Assembly (NCBI GenBank): GCA_003693705.1
Contig: RBZT01000480.1
Location: forward strand, 1 to 64,000
Origin: Polymyxa betae
Lineage: Eukaryota; Endomyxa; Phytomyxea; Plasmodiophorida; Plasmodiophoridae
Length of the DNA stretch: 64,000 nt
Reading direction: 5' to 3'
Shown here piece by piece: positions 10,431-20,616 of this stretch (positions are counted from its first letter, which is position 1; each line of letters starts with the position of its first letter). The notes under the pieces are model-generated. The model worked only from the letters and a program-made list of their open reading frames with translations, did no database searches and had not been told where the DNA came from. Position numbers and translations under genes: made by a program.

Positions 10431-11065
10431 AAGGTTTTTTCCTCAGCTTTTGCATGAATGGATAAAATGATCGAATTGGCATTATCGACTTGATTTTTTC
10501 ATATTAACAGGGCTCTCCTTGATGAGAAAGATCACCGCCCTTGTATGACCTCACCTATCTTTAGTCGAATCCAATTCAATAGATCATCTGTTATCGGGTT
10601 TTGGTTTCGTTTTAGTCTACGTACTGCTGTTGAGTTACTGGGAACTGTTGGAAACATTCAGGACAAGTTGTTTCAGGTCAAGTCCTGATTTCTCGGACTC
10701 CGTAAATCCGGCTGCTTCCGGGCCGTGACTTCTTCCGATCGTTTTCAATTTCGGGGACAATTGCCATTTGACTGAATTATCTCCCACCTTGTAGCTCTGT
10801 ATTACAGATCTAATAGTAACATGCATACTGGATCATGGCCGTTCCATCCAGCAGACAGATATGAAATAAACCAATACAAACATGCTTAATGGGCCTAGTT
10901 CCGGAGTTACATTACTGGGCTATACACACACATTACTGTGACACATATTGTACCTGGCATAATGTGACAATATTCTGGATAATTGTAAATAGATCTGTAA
11001 TTAATATCAGCTGTGTATGATATCAGTTCATATTGAGTCCAGAACCATCAATATTATTCTAGAAC

Positions 11066-11080
11066 AACCCTAAACCCTAG
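11066..11080. repeat. Telomere-like repeat upstream of a start codon
   Basis: AACCCTAAACCCTAG, two units of the plant-type repeat, ending five bases before the ATG at 11085. This also matches the plant 'telo-box' promoter element, so a regulatory role is possible. Confidence 0.8.
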
Positions 11081-11084
11081 CTAC

Positions 11085-12077
11085 ATGACGACTTTCTCCT
11101 CGGACACCGGCGATATCAGCGAGGTGGTCGTATCCGTGCTCGGACAGAAGTACCGTATTCAACGATCCGTCCTGGGCCGGTATTCCGACCTGGCCGACAC
11201 GGACGCGGTCGACAATGGCGCAGCCCTGGTCATTATCGACCTTCCCGAACAGTTGGAGCTCGGCAACATCACGGTCGTCACGGCCGACGCACTCCGCAAG
11301 CTGATCCGCATCCTGGTCCTGTACGACCCGACTGATCATCGACGGTATCGATTTCAACAGGTGGAAGCTATGTGCGGATCGGTACCGCTCTGGTCCGTGG
11401 CGGCTGTTGCCCGTTCTCTACGCTGTGAGGAGGTCGCCGACGTCTGCGATGCCAAATCCGTACGCATTGAGCATGGCGGCGAGTTCGGACTCGACACATT
11501 CCGCTTCGCATTGCGTCACGGTCTCGATCATCTGCGTCGTCGTAGCGTGTTAGCCCTGATTCAGGTATGAGACTAGGGTTAGGGTTTAGGGTTGTATATG
11601 AAGGATGTGATATAGACAGACTGGGATCTTGATATCAGTATTGATCATATAGCAGACGCCCTACTAAAGCTGATAGATGATGATACAGATCTGCGTCCAT
11701 TATTGACCTCATTAGTCCGTCTATGTACTGGGACAGCGCAGCCCATCATCACCAACACCGAGCTCCTATACAGACTTGACACAGATCCGGAGTTCGAGAT
11801 CTGGTTCACGGATTTAGGTCGCATCCAGTATCTGCTGGATGTCCTGCGGGCAGGGACGGCGTGGCCTTTGCCGATGGTCCAGCACGCCAACCGCCTCGGA
11901 CAACGGTTTCGGATTGTGGGCCAGCTGGCGGGCCGGTACGATGCGCATCGGGCCCTGTTCGAAATCATGGCCCAGATTGCGGATCAGGCCACGCAGCTGT
12001 TGGTGTCATCGGCGGGGCCAGTACCACCCCCTGCCATTAAGCAGCACAGTGTAACGAAACCATCGCATGTCACGTAA
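11085..12077 (+). CDS. Two-exon orphan protein with BTB/Skp1-like N-terminus
   Basis: Exons 11085-11564 and 11616-12077 join in frame to 313 codons plus stop. The first 130 residues (EVVVSVLGQKYRIQRSVL, then VIIDLPEQLEL and LWSVAAVARSLRCEEVADV) follow the order of a BTB/Skp1 fold: a strand pair, a bounded loop, and an 'LxxLxxAAxxLxxxxL'-like helix. The similarity is weak, so this is an inference. The second exon is helical and acidic, with a Pro-rich tail. The 51-bp intron holds an interstitial telomeric repeat on the sense strand, and another telomeric word lies 5-19 bp upstream of the ATG. Start chosen as the first ATG after that repeat. Codon use is GC-rich compared with the flanks. Confidence 0.65.
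11574..11593. repeat. Telomere-like repeat inside an intron
   Basis: TAGGGTTAGGGTTTAGGGTT occupies the 5' half of the 51-bp intron 11565-11615, G-rich strand on the sense strand. Confidence 0.88.
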
Positions 12078-12165
12078 TAATCTTTTCAAATAATGCAGTA
12101 ATGATTGGATCTGTATGGACTGTTAGAGCTGATCAGAAGCCAAATTAATGACAGAGATGGATTAT

Positions 12166-12179
12166 AAACCCTAAACCCT
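12166..12179. repeat. Telomere-like repeat downstream of a gene
   Basis: AAACCCTAAACCCT, two units, about 90 bp past the stop of the BTB-like gene. Confidence 0.8.
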
Positions 12180-12272
12180 TGATAGGCGTCAATCATACCA
12201 TTGGAATGATATCTCATAGCTTATGGCGGATCATAGAGTATTGAAAAGCATTCTTTATAGATTCGCAATGCA

Positions 12273-12544
12273 GCGCTTTACAATGTTTTAAGGCTGATTG
12301 AGACTCGTAAGAGTGTTGTCAATGAAGAAGACACGAACTATAAAGTGAATTTCTGTATGAGATCCATCATGGTCACAGCTGGAGCTGGAATGCGGCCACC
12401 TGAATCTACTGCTGCGAGAATAGATGTTTCCTGCAAATCCAAAGAACCCTAAAACCCTAACGCGGTTCCAAAATCTGTGACCATTTCCCTTCCTAGAGAA
12501 GATATCGTGGACTTGGATATCCAGGAAATTAAGACCAATTTGTT
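12273..12544 (+). pseudogene. Possible broken coding region interrupted by a telomeric word
   Basis: One plus-strand frame reads as protein-like sequence (ALYNVLRLIETRKSVVNEED, then IMVTAGAGMRPPESTAARI and VTISLPREDIVDLDIQEIKT). The only interruption is one TAA that lies inside an AACCCTAAAACCCTAA telomeric word at 12445-12460. No ATG-led start or clear splice sites were found. It could be an exon whose splice sites I did not see, or an ORF disrupted by repeat insertion. Another open segment at 12695-12883 may belong to the same unresolved region. Low confidence. Confidence 0.3.
12445..12460. repeat. Telomere-like repeat within a coding-like frame
   Basis: AACCCTAAAACCCTAA; supplies the in-frame TAA of the broken frame described at 12273-12544. 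Confidence 0.7.
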
Positions 12545-12883
12545 GCCGTGATAACACGTGAGATCCGTTTACAGAGTTTCGCTCTGAATATGGCTATTTT
12601 ATGTGACAAACAATGTCCACGAAAAGTCCAAAACCATTTCAGCAGTGAAGAGCGGAACTGGCGCGATAATCGGTCAATTCCTATTTCATAAAATTTGGGT
12701 TTAGCAAGAGATTTAATATACAGATATTGGGGACCTTTCTGCCGATGGGAATCGCTACAGCTGGGAGTATTGAGCTGCGTTGTGGATCATGTAGTAATCA
12801 ATGATGTTGTCGTCCATCGATTATTTCTTAGCTCTCAGTTCTCCTTAACAGTTACAGCCCTGGATACCTTTGAATATAGTTAA

Positions 12884-13471
12884 GTAGCGGTGACCATATC
12901 GGTTGTCGGATTTCATCATGCTGTGTAGCATTAAACGGTTTCAGCAACTTCTCAATTTCCTGTTCCCGTTCGGGTTCAGGAATGACACGAATGTCTCCGC
13001 TATGCATCATGAATGTAAAAAAACCCATTGACAGAATCTCTTTAGTTACTACATACAGAGCTTAAAAACATGGCTATAAGAAGGACATTTATTTCTTTCT
13101 GTCCAGAATATGAGTGCAATAGATGGGAAAAGGTGGCGGTATTCGATATCGTAACTGATGGTGTAGCTTACCTAAACATATCTATTATTGCAGAGCAAGA
13201 CAGGATTCTTCTGCGTGAAAAGCATGATCTTCAGAAACCGCTTTTGAGACAATTTAAGGCATGCGACAAGAGTTAAAAAAGATACTGAATTTGTAGGGTT
13301 GTCGAGCAACATTGTTTAAGGCGTCTTCTTTCAAATTGTCAATCGGTGGAATTCTCGAATGAGAAAATGCGTTTAAACAGTTTCCGCATTGACTAGACGG
13401 AGGTAGAGTCGTATGTTTCAAGATCAAGGAGGACCTAAAAATGCATCAGGGGACCCAAAAAAAAAACATAA
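12884..13471. other. No clear gene
   Basis: Contains a 68-codon open frame at 13070-13276 (plus) with no recognisable features. Otherwise nothing seen before the tRNA. Confidence 0.4.
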
Positions 13472-13543
13472 TGCCGCCAGCAGGGATTGAACCTGCGACC
13501 TACCGCTTACGAAGCGGGTGCACTACCACTGTGCTATAGCGGC
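13472..13543 (-). tRNA. tRNA-Thr(CGT)
   Basis: The minus strand folds as a 72-nt cloverleaf: acceptor GCCGCTA, D-arm with GTGGTAG, anticodon loop TTCGTAA giving CGT, T-arm GGTTCAATCCC, discriminator A. No intron. It decodes ACG. It is nearly identical outside the anticodon to the tRNA-Thr(TGT) at 62.4 kb. Confidence 0.95.
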
Positions 13544-14275
13544 AGAGGATGGATGCAATAGACTGGATGATGACTGCATTCTATTCTCATCCTTCACATT
13601 CCTCAATTCATTTGGCATGAATCAACCTCTGAAGATTGAAAGATTATTATGCAACCGTAATGTTCGCATGCTTGCATCCATATTATAAGTTCTTGATGTT
13701 TACGTTATCGATATATTTGCGGCTAGTAACAGATTGTCAGATTCTGCTGCCTTCAAATCTTCGCAAGAAGTGGTACTGGCTTTCTCGAATGACTGAAATT
13801 CGGTAGCTTGTGGAGATTTGCAAATTCCGCAGGAAGGATTGTTGTATACTCTCCATGAAAATCTTGATTACCAGATATAAAGCAATATAATTTCACAACT
13901 TGGTTTCTCCTGTTGTTTGCAGTCAAATAAGTTATTAGTAGAACGTATTCTTCATAAAAATTATTTTGAGGGAAACGGTCACGGAGGAAAGGGGCAGAGG
14001 GGCTCTGCCCCCCTCCCCCGAAGCTCTTACGAATCCCTCGGATTTGTTCGACAGTCTGACTACTCTCTTCCCCCGCACATAAAGCTTCTTCTGTACATTC
14101 GAGGGTCGATTATCTTCTTCAGTTTGGCGTTATGTATTCTCTCTGCCACAAGGCATAGGCGCTTTATTCGAGGAAGCCAAATGTATGCTTTATATTCGAT
14201 GGCTGACTATATAAGTAAGATATCACGATTACCAAACAAAAATCGCTTAACTTTTAAAAGATTTACGATACATCT
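13544..14275. other. Intergenic, with one GC-rich hairpin
   Basis: A 127-codon open frame at 13917-14300 (plus) spans the hairpin at 13991-14011 and looks non-coding. No other feature seen. Confidence 0.4.
13991..14011. repeat. GC-rich perfect hairpin
   Basis: GGGGCAGAG and CTCTGCCCC form a 9-bp stem around a GGG loop, followed by a C-rich run to 14019. It stands out from its AT-rich surroundings. It could be part of a dispersed repeat. Confidence 0.7.
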
Positions 14276-14760
14276 TCAGGTTTTAATTGCCCATTTATAA
14301 TGCACCAAAGCAAGTTCAAATACGCTGCATTTTGAAGGCTGCTCAGCCTCATAACTCGATGTCAGATCTTGCTCAGGGTCTGATACATGAACTGGCACGG
14401 AATACGCTGCGTTGATGCAGAAGAACTCGATTTGCGATGGAGCCACTTCGCCTTCACTGACAGCGCTAACATTCTGCCTATCGACATTATCCTGGATTTC
14501 TGGATGTTCGAACATCTCTTTAGCGATAACCTTCATTATATCAGAGACAGCCACATTCAATGCGTGGCTTAAACAGTAAAAGACGTTTTCACTAGATGTC
14601 CGGATGTTTCCATTCAAGTCGCAAACTTGGTCCATTGCATACAGATTAGACGGAGTTCCGAAATCTTCGTATTCGCTGGAAGCGACTCTCTCAAAGGGGC
14701 GTGAAGTTCTCCCTGATTCCGAAATTGACGAAATTTCGCAAATCTTGATCGTTTTTTTGT
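14276..14760 (-). CDS. Unrecognised coding-like region, 5' end unresolved
   Basis: One minus-strand frame stays open and protein-like for about 160 codons: NYKKTIKICEISSISESGR, then FERVASSEYEDFGTPSNLYA, FYCLSHALNVAVSDIMK, and an acidic tail ending KWAIKT. No ATG-led first exon was identified. A splice acceptor near 14760 and an internal donor after DIMK (GTTATC) are possible. The function is unknown. Confidence 0.35.
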
Positions 14761-15874
14761 AGTTTCGTCCCCCACAGACTTATCTATCTCTCACCTCATT
14801 AGGTGGCCATCTGATAAGAATCATAAGATGGTGCTTTCGAATTTTTGTTTCTGGCTGTGCACATCTCCGGGTTGTCTAAGGCGCTGGCGATATAATCATC
14901 GTAATTCCGTTCGTTTGCTATCTGGAACCCCGGTTAATTGCAACCTCCAGCGGCAAAGTAAACTGCTTAAAGGTGGAAGAATCTCCGATTAATTTCTTAG
15001 TACGAATTGCTGTTCATGCAGCACCTGCAAAAGAGCAAAATGTGTCGCCTATATCGCTTATTAATGGCGTAACAACCCGAATAAAAAAACTAACAAACAA
15101 ACAAAAGTACACTGGTCATTTGAGGAGGAGTAATTCTCACAAACTCGCATTCATCTAGAATCTCTAAATCGGTAGATTTGGATCTCTGCGACGACGACAG
15201 TCTCTGAATGCCTCACAACAATCTGTTCTTCCCATTCAAATTTTTACCTGGCATAATATCAATCAGTGATCTGTTGTTGCAACTCAGCAACTCACAATGT
15301 CCCGGAGGTGATACTGCCGTTTGATAGGACTCGTCCTCACGCTTCCCCTATCGACAGCTACAGCCAATCGCTAAGATGAGGCTTTTGACGACAAGCCTTG
15401 ATGCCGGGAATCGAGGCTCATCTTGGTTTTTAACTTCAAAGTTTTATTTGGGAATAAAAATTACTCAAAAAGCCAAGTGATCATAATTCAGAGTTTGTGC
15501 AAATTGGTTATGTAAGCCTCCCCTACACGACATTCCTGACACAGGCACTGGGCAGATAGTATTAAGTGGTCGTTTGTCCTGCTATTATGTGAATGATGGC
15601 CTCGTTGAATGGTGCTTTACCAGAGCCAAAAACGTTGCAATGCTCTGGTAATACACTGTTTGGCAAGTTTTTGACTTATTTTTCCCCTGAACAAGGCATA
15701 CGTTTTATCGGATTCTCAATGCGTCAGGACGATAGATGCTTAAAAATGTTGCAGCGTTGGTCCATTCGAATACAGTATTTTGACCATAGAAGTTAAATTG
15801 GCTAACAATCGTTTCCAAAATAAACTTCAAAATATATGCGATGAGGATGGCATCAGCAGAGAAATCGATCTAGT
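14761..15874. other. No gene seen
   Basis: AT-rich. A 67-codon frame at 15593-15796 (plus) has no supporting feature. Confidence 0.4.
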
Positions 15875-16729
15875 TTACTTAGTATTTATTGAACGATAGA
15901 ATGCAATCGTTCGGTAAAGACCAAGAAGACAGTACAGAACTGCAATAAACAACGATACCATCTTTCTTGGGACACTACAGGTCCACGCTACAAGCAGCCA
16001 TTGCGATAAACCCGCTAATAACGTACATAGAGCTCGCATAGATTCGAACACCTTGATGCTCAATCCAGTACCCGATCTATTAACAGGAAACAGCTGAAGA
16101 AACCCCCATGAGAGGGCTCCACCAAACGTAATCCACCTAAGAGCTCACAATGATTAAGGTAACATGAATGCAATGTTACAACCAACCAGAACACGGCCGA
16201 AGTGCAGCCAGTCTTCTCTCCGGACATAGCTGCCAGCACCAGACAGATGACAGAATTCAACAGAAACGTAACCGACGTCGAATAGTTGACAAATGTGCCG
16301 TCCCCGCCTGTAACGTGATTGAGAGCGGAACACACTGGATCGTATTGATAACGTTACGAGTTGAAACAAGTGCAGATGCGGGCACTGGAGGAGTTGGAGT
16401 CACAATGTTCTGGAGATAATCTGGTGAGAAACTGAACGAGCCCGACTCTAGATCTGTCCGTCTAACGTTACAATCACCGAATACGCATGACTAACGTTAC
16501 CGCAGACCTTCACTGATCTCGTTACCGATACTGGAGTCAATATCATTCTCAAAGTAGCGTTTGGTGTGGCTGGAGCCGGCTTCATCTTCAGATACGACTG
16601 CAGCCAACGCATCTGAAACCAGTCAGCCAGTTAGTATTGCGTTACTTCAAGTAACGTGTTCTTACGAGGAAGCGCCAGGACAGCTACGAGGACCAGGACG
16701 AGTACGCAGGGAGAGGAGGCGGGGGTCAT
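15875..16729 (-). CDS. Four-TM secretory-pathway protein, family member B
   Basis: Five exons (16666-16729, 16501-16612, 16358-16461, 16187-16307, 15875-16136) close exactly into 220 codons plus stop. Introns are 53, 39, 50 and 50 bp. The protein has a signal peptide (MTPASSPCVLVLVLVAVLA), a short ectodomain with FSFSPDYLQNIVTPTPP, then four TM segments at about 103-120, 136-150, 168-188 and 194-213, with Cys in TM1 and TM3. The phase-2 intron interrupts a Trp-Trp pair (FW^WITFGG) as in member A. Every intron contains an inverted pair of GTAAC/GTTAC words; intron 2 begins and ends with the same 10-mer GTAACGTTAG. Unspliced reading gives stops in frame, so splicing is required. No known family is recognised; surface or vesicle membrane location is inferred from the topology. 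Confidence 0.78.
16159..16179. repeat. Intronic inverted repeat GTAACAT/ATGTTAC (gene B intron 4)
   Basis: A 7-bp perfect stem with a 7-nt loop inside the 50-bp intron 16137-16186. Confidence 0.85.
16310..16357. repeat. Intron-terminal inverted repeat GTAACGT/ACGTTAC (gene B intron 3)
   Basis: In transcript sense the 50-bp intron 16308-16357 begins GTAACGTTATC and ends CACGTTACAG. The two 7-mers are perfect inverted copies placed at the donor and just before the acceptor AG. Confidence 0.88.
16462..16500. repeat. 39-bp intron bounded by identical 10-mers (gene B intron 2)
   Basis: Plus-strand CTAACGTTAC occurs at 16462-16471 and 16491-16500, which are the exact intron ends (GTAACGTTAG...GTAACGTTAG in transcript sense). 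GTAACGTTAC is its own reverse complement, so the copies also read as inverted repeats over eight bases. Confidence 0.88.
16640..16656. repeat. 17-nt palindrome in gene B intron 1
   Basis: CGTTACTT C AAGTAACG: a perfect 8-bp inverted repeat around one base, inside the 53-bp intron 16613-16665. Confidence 0.88.
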
Positions 16730-17060
16730 GTCGATCGGATCGGGATTATTTGATATGTTGGCGCAGTCCGTACACTGGCCGAATCACCGGAAACATTTGG
16801 CAGCACAGGTAATATAATAAAGTTTCCGTCGTATTCTGGGAATGATTGGGGATGTTCTTTATCCTCTTTATCAGTTTCGTTCAGGTATGCGGTTATGACA
16901 ACGGGAGCAGGAATATCAGATTCATCCGCAGATATGGCTCTCGTACTCACGAATATTGAATGCGCGTATAACACACAAAGTCGTAGAGAGCAACGCACCG
17001 ATATCCAGGACGAATGTAATGAGCTCTGTTGTGACTAACTTCGACCATGTGCGATATGTT
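16730..17060 (-). CDS. Exon-like fragments of another membrane protein, unresolved
   Basis: Upstream of gene B on the same strand, one frame gives a hydrophobic helix (TELITFVLDIGALLSTTLCV, about 16955-17030) followed by a GTGAGT donor. A second frame gives an acidic tail (ISADESDIPAPVVITAYLNE, EEDKEHPQ-like, ending near 16726). The two look like parts of one spliced gene, perhaps a relative of the four-TM family. I could not find a set of splice sites that joins them. Confidence 0.33.
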
Positions 17061-18035
17061 GAAGTCGGATGAAGACTCGAGGCTGTTATCCTATCCCAAT
17101 CTGAGCCCTTAGCAAAAAAGAGCTTGTGCTTAAAATCACCTGCTGTACTGTCTGTATATTATTGAAATTTCATAATGCTGAGGCTAGACATGGAATTACC
17201 TCGAAATCATCTTCTTGATCCTTATCAAACTAGATGTAATCTACGACAAACCGTCATCAATGTACCACTGGATCTCGTTATATAAGATATCCAAGCATTG
17301 ATCTCTAAAGATTCTATGCAAATCATTTCAGGTCACATGTCGTTACCAACAGTATTGATAAGTTGTCGTAAAAACTGTTAGCCGTCAGCTAAGCCATTGA
17401 AAATTTGAAAAAAACAGCTTATTTAGGGCAAAAACATGTATTCTTCGATTTTGAAGGTAGCCAGAGAGTGGTTGCAATGACGATCCCGGAAACGCTTTTA
17501 TTCTTGCTTTATTTGCATCCCCATAATGGTCAGACAGTAATCTGAAGCCCAAGAATAGTGACGAGACTTATGATTATAATCGAATGGATCCAAGCTGAGG
17601 TCCCGTAGTATCTGGTGAATGAAGTTCAGAAATATAGCTCCGAGTCCGTTGCTGAACGAGGGCGGCATTCCAGCTAGACGGGGCAGTTTATCGATGGTGG
17701 CAACCATACAAAACCGACGTATTCAAGATGTTGGACGCCATAATCTGGACCCTTCAATATGGCGGTACTGCATAGCTCAATTTAACACGCTCTGGTAGGT
17801 AGCCAGCTTTTTATACAAGAGGCTGCGCTGATAGGTGCTCATTTCAAGAGGTTCCGCCACCCATCCCCCCCTTCAGTTGATACGTAAGGATGGGCCTATA
17901 GTGCCCCATACAATGTCGAGCCCTAAAATGACATGTTTATGATACATCAAATGTTAAACATGGGTCTGAGAGGGTCTCTTAGTCTCACTCTCTCTCACTC
18001 ACATATCTCTATTCGAAATCCGAATCGTCTTAGAT
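17061..18035. other. No clear gene
   Basis: A 69-codon minus frame at 17498-17707 (LPRLAGMPPSFSNGLGAIFL) is somewhat protein-like but unsupported. Otherwise nothing seen. Confidence 0.4.
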
Positions 18036-18838
18036 ATGGTAGATCGAATGGATGGCGTAGTGGGGGTCGGCGACTCTCCGGCCCAGAATTCTGCTGAGAT
18101 GGCTCCAAGGGCTGACCTCAGTGTATTTTCTTGCATCCAGTGCCGCACCATTATTGCTGATTCGACTAACCTTCTCGACTCGAACGACAAATATGAAATC
18201 ATTATAGTTAACTCTGCCAACAATATTCATATAGGCAATGAAAATGTAAGCAATCCTGTCTCAACTTGTCGCATTTCAATTTGCATCGTTTGGGCTTGTA
18301 AAGATTATATTGGGGTTTATGGTTTCAGTATTGCTCTTAATTGTTTTATGTCATTTCCAAGCTTCTAACAGCATTGCGATCTGATTTTCATGAATGCAGC
18401 CAATTATGTCACGAGAAGGATTTGATGCGATGACAGTCTATTTCGAGGTTCGTTGCTCGGAATGCCGTTGCACCCTGGGACGACAGTATTTCTGTACGCC
18501 TGCTCATATGGATTGCTATCGGTGAGCAATACAGATTCTTCTGTCTGAAAAGTACTAATCGTGATTTTCAGGAATATGTTCACATTGTCCTCTAATGCCG
18601 TTTCTATGTAACTAACTGCACTGCTACCGCAGCCCTCATTTACTGATTCTTTGCTTGCGTTAGGTATACGATTGGGTCCAGTCGTGGTGCTGTGCCGCTA
18701 ACCGATAAAGAGGCGAGAGGTAGTTTGCCTACTCTTCAAGATGTTCATCGTCAATATGAACGTTTGAGCGAGATCGTCATGATTTTATTGGAACGATTTG
18801 ACAGCATGGATGGCTCCATCCATCAATCGCAAACTTGA
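18036..18838 (+). CDS. MIS18: MIS18-family centromere protein
   Basis: Three exons (18036-18245, 18400-18521, 18664-18838) close into 168 codons plus stop; introns are 154 and 142 bp, longer than usual here. The protein carries the Yippee/Mis18 zinc-binding fold: a first knuckle VFSCIQCRTIIADS at about 28-41 and a second VRCSECRCTLGRQYFCTP at about 84-101, followed by an LD/CYR-like segment matching the family's 'CTPxxLDxxR'. In other eukaryotes MIS18 proteins oligomerise and license CENP-A loading at centromeres. A C-terminal helix (RQYERLSEIVMILLERFDSM) would supply the oligomerisation coiled coil. The domain call is strong; the centromere role is from the family. The start could also be the second Met, four codons in. 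Confidence 0.82.
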
Positions 18839-19359
18839 ATCTGCAATTATTCTGCTGTGTACGATAAACCGAATCAAATTCTCTGATGGGTGAGATTTCT
18901 CATTGTCTTTGTCTTTGATCCGGATGATTAGCGGCTCGTAGCATTAAAGCATGAGAAACGATTGAGGACACATTGTTGTGATGACTGACAGATGGGGACG
19001 GTTACAACCATGCTATAAGAATTGAAGTTCTCAATTGCCAAGGCATTTAAATGACTTTCGTGACAGCAGAAAATGCATATCTGAAAACATCAAAGATTGG
19101 AAGATGACACGTTTTAGATTTTGCTATTCAGCCGATTGCATAAACCAGCAGCACAAGATCTGCAGATGCATAACAGTTGGAGACCGTTTGGGCCTCTCAC
19201 ATTGATGGTTGGCCTCTCGAAGCTGCGGCCGAGAGAGTAAGTCTGCATGACCTGCAGAAAATGACATTTAAGGGCTTATCAAGCACAATAGCAGCATGAG
19301 CAATCTGCAAAAAAGCAAAGAGCAAGAAATGCTTTCGATTCTGTTTGCAAAAAAAAGGA
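18839..19359. other. No gene seen
   Basis: AT-rich intergenic sequence between the MIS18 gene and the tRNA-Gly. Confidence 0.5.
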
Positions 19360-19430
19360 TGCGCCATCCGGGAATCGAACCCGGACCAACTCGTTGGCAA
19401 CGAGCTATTGTACCATTCAACCAATGGCGC
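19360..19430 (-). tRNA. tRNA-Gly(GCC)
   Basis: 71-nt cloverleaf on the minus strand: acceptor GCGCCAT paired with ATGGCGC, D-arm GTTGAATGGTACAAT, anticodon loop TTGCCAA giving GCC, T-arm GGTTCGATTCC, discriminator A. No intron. Confidence 0.95.
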
Positions 19431-19954
19431 TGTCTTGTTATGGTTTCACTTTGACAGCGGCAATGGCAACCTCAATTACTCATTACTTTGGATTAGAGAT
19501 AATGATATAGTAGTTTTTGAATCCCAAAGTGTTAAGCCCGTCAGAGAACTAGCAGAGAATTAACGGAAATCCTCTAAGATGTTTGCTAACGTTGTTTAGG
19601 ATGGGAATTCTGGACATATTCTGCATTCAGACCATCAATGAAATGATATTGTCCTCGCTAACAAGAAGTTGCAGTAAGCAGTACCTCAGTCTATATATAT
19701 ATATTGACTTCCAGCATCTGATGGAGCGAGCTGCTGTTCGAGTAATTTTGTAACGCTCCCAAGCTGATGTCGTGTGGAGCTTCGCATGAGATCATGGGAT
19801 TCCCAAATCGATACCAACAAGAACATAATGAAAATCTGCACTATATCGCTGCCCGTTATCATGACTTAGTTGTAGAAATATTGAGCTAAAACGCAGCGAG
19901 CATTCATGTATTAAAATTTTGTCGGTTAACGTGACATACGATCGAAGCGATTTC
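19431..19954. other. No gene seen
   Basis: AT-rich, with a short (TA)n run near 19700. Nothing recognised. Confidence 0.45.
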
Positions 19955-20616
19955 TTATATGAAAGATACGGCCATTCTACAGGCAAACATGAAGAAGAGA
20001 TATATAGCGATCATCACTGATATACAGGACTGAAATCCATGTTGAGCACCAAATGCAAGTGATAATTGTGCGATACACAGTGATAAAGGTGACGTAAACT
20101 GGTTGCTCGAATATATGGATTTAGGTCCGTTGCAAGTAGACGGTAATGGATCAAACGGAAACCATGCAAGGCTAAGAATCAGCCCGAGCCACCTAACGCA
20201 GTTAGTCAGGTATGACCGTAACGTCATAACGTTACATTTGCCAGATGGTATCAGAGATATATTGGCCTTGAGCACGGCTAAATAGGGTGTAAAGAGAGTA
20301 TGATGATATGAAGATACTGAATAGCAAACCGACGGCGAATTTCGGCATAGAGCCGGATAAAGCTGGTAACATTATCAGTTGGTGAAAGCAAAGCACAACA
20401 GTATACAGTCGAACATGAGCGCGTAACGTTAACTGAACAGTCTACACTGGAGGTCGACTGTGTTTGAGGCAGGTCCGGTACGATCAGCTCGGCAGATGGC
20501 TGATCAGTCCCGTTAACAGCTCGGACATCTGTAAACATAGAGTCAGCGATATGTAACGTCTAGTGAGGTAACAAACTCGGAACAGTAAAGGCAAGGATTA
20601 GAATCGCCAACAGCAT
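19955..20616 (-). CDS. Four-TM secretory-pathway protein, family member C
   Basis: Four exons (20577-20616, 20415-20528, 20236-20362, 19955-20192) close exactly into 172 codons plus stop. Introns are 48, 52 and 43 bp. The product has a signal peptide (MLLAILILAFTVP), an ectodomain with NGT and NVT glycosylation sites, and four hydrophobic segments at about 60-80, 96-107, 127-145 and 150-170. As in members A and B, a phase-2 intron lies just before the Trp that opens TM2 (IWQ^MWLGLIL region). Intron 3 begins GTAACGTTATGACGTTAC, a 7-bp stem with a 4-nt loop starting at the donor itself. The donor of intron 2 is my best choice among several. Function unknown. Confidence 0.7.
20218..20235. repeat. 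Donor-site hairpin GTAACGT/ACGTTAC (gene C intron 3)
   Basis: 7-bp perfect stem with a 4-nt loop that occupies the first 18 nt of the 43-bp intron 20193-20235. Confidence 0.88.

Noticed and set aside
13917-14300. 127-codon plus-strand frame
   Set aside because: Runs through a GC-rich hairpin and has no start context, domain or coding composition.
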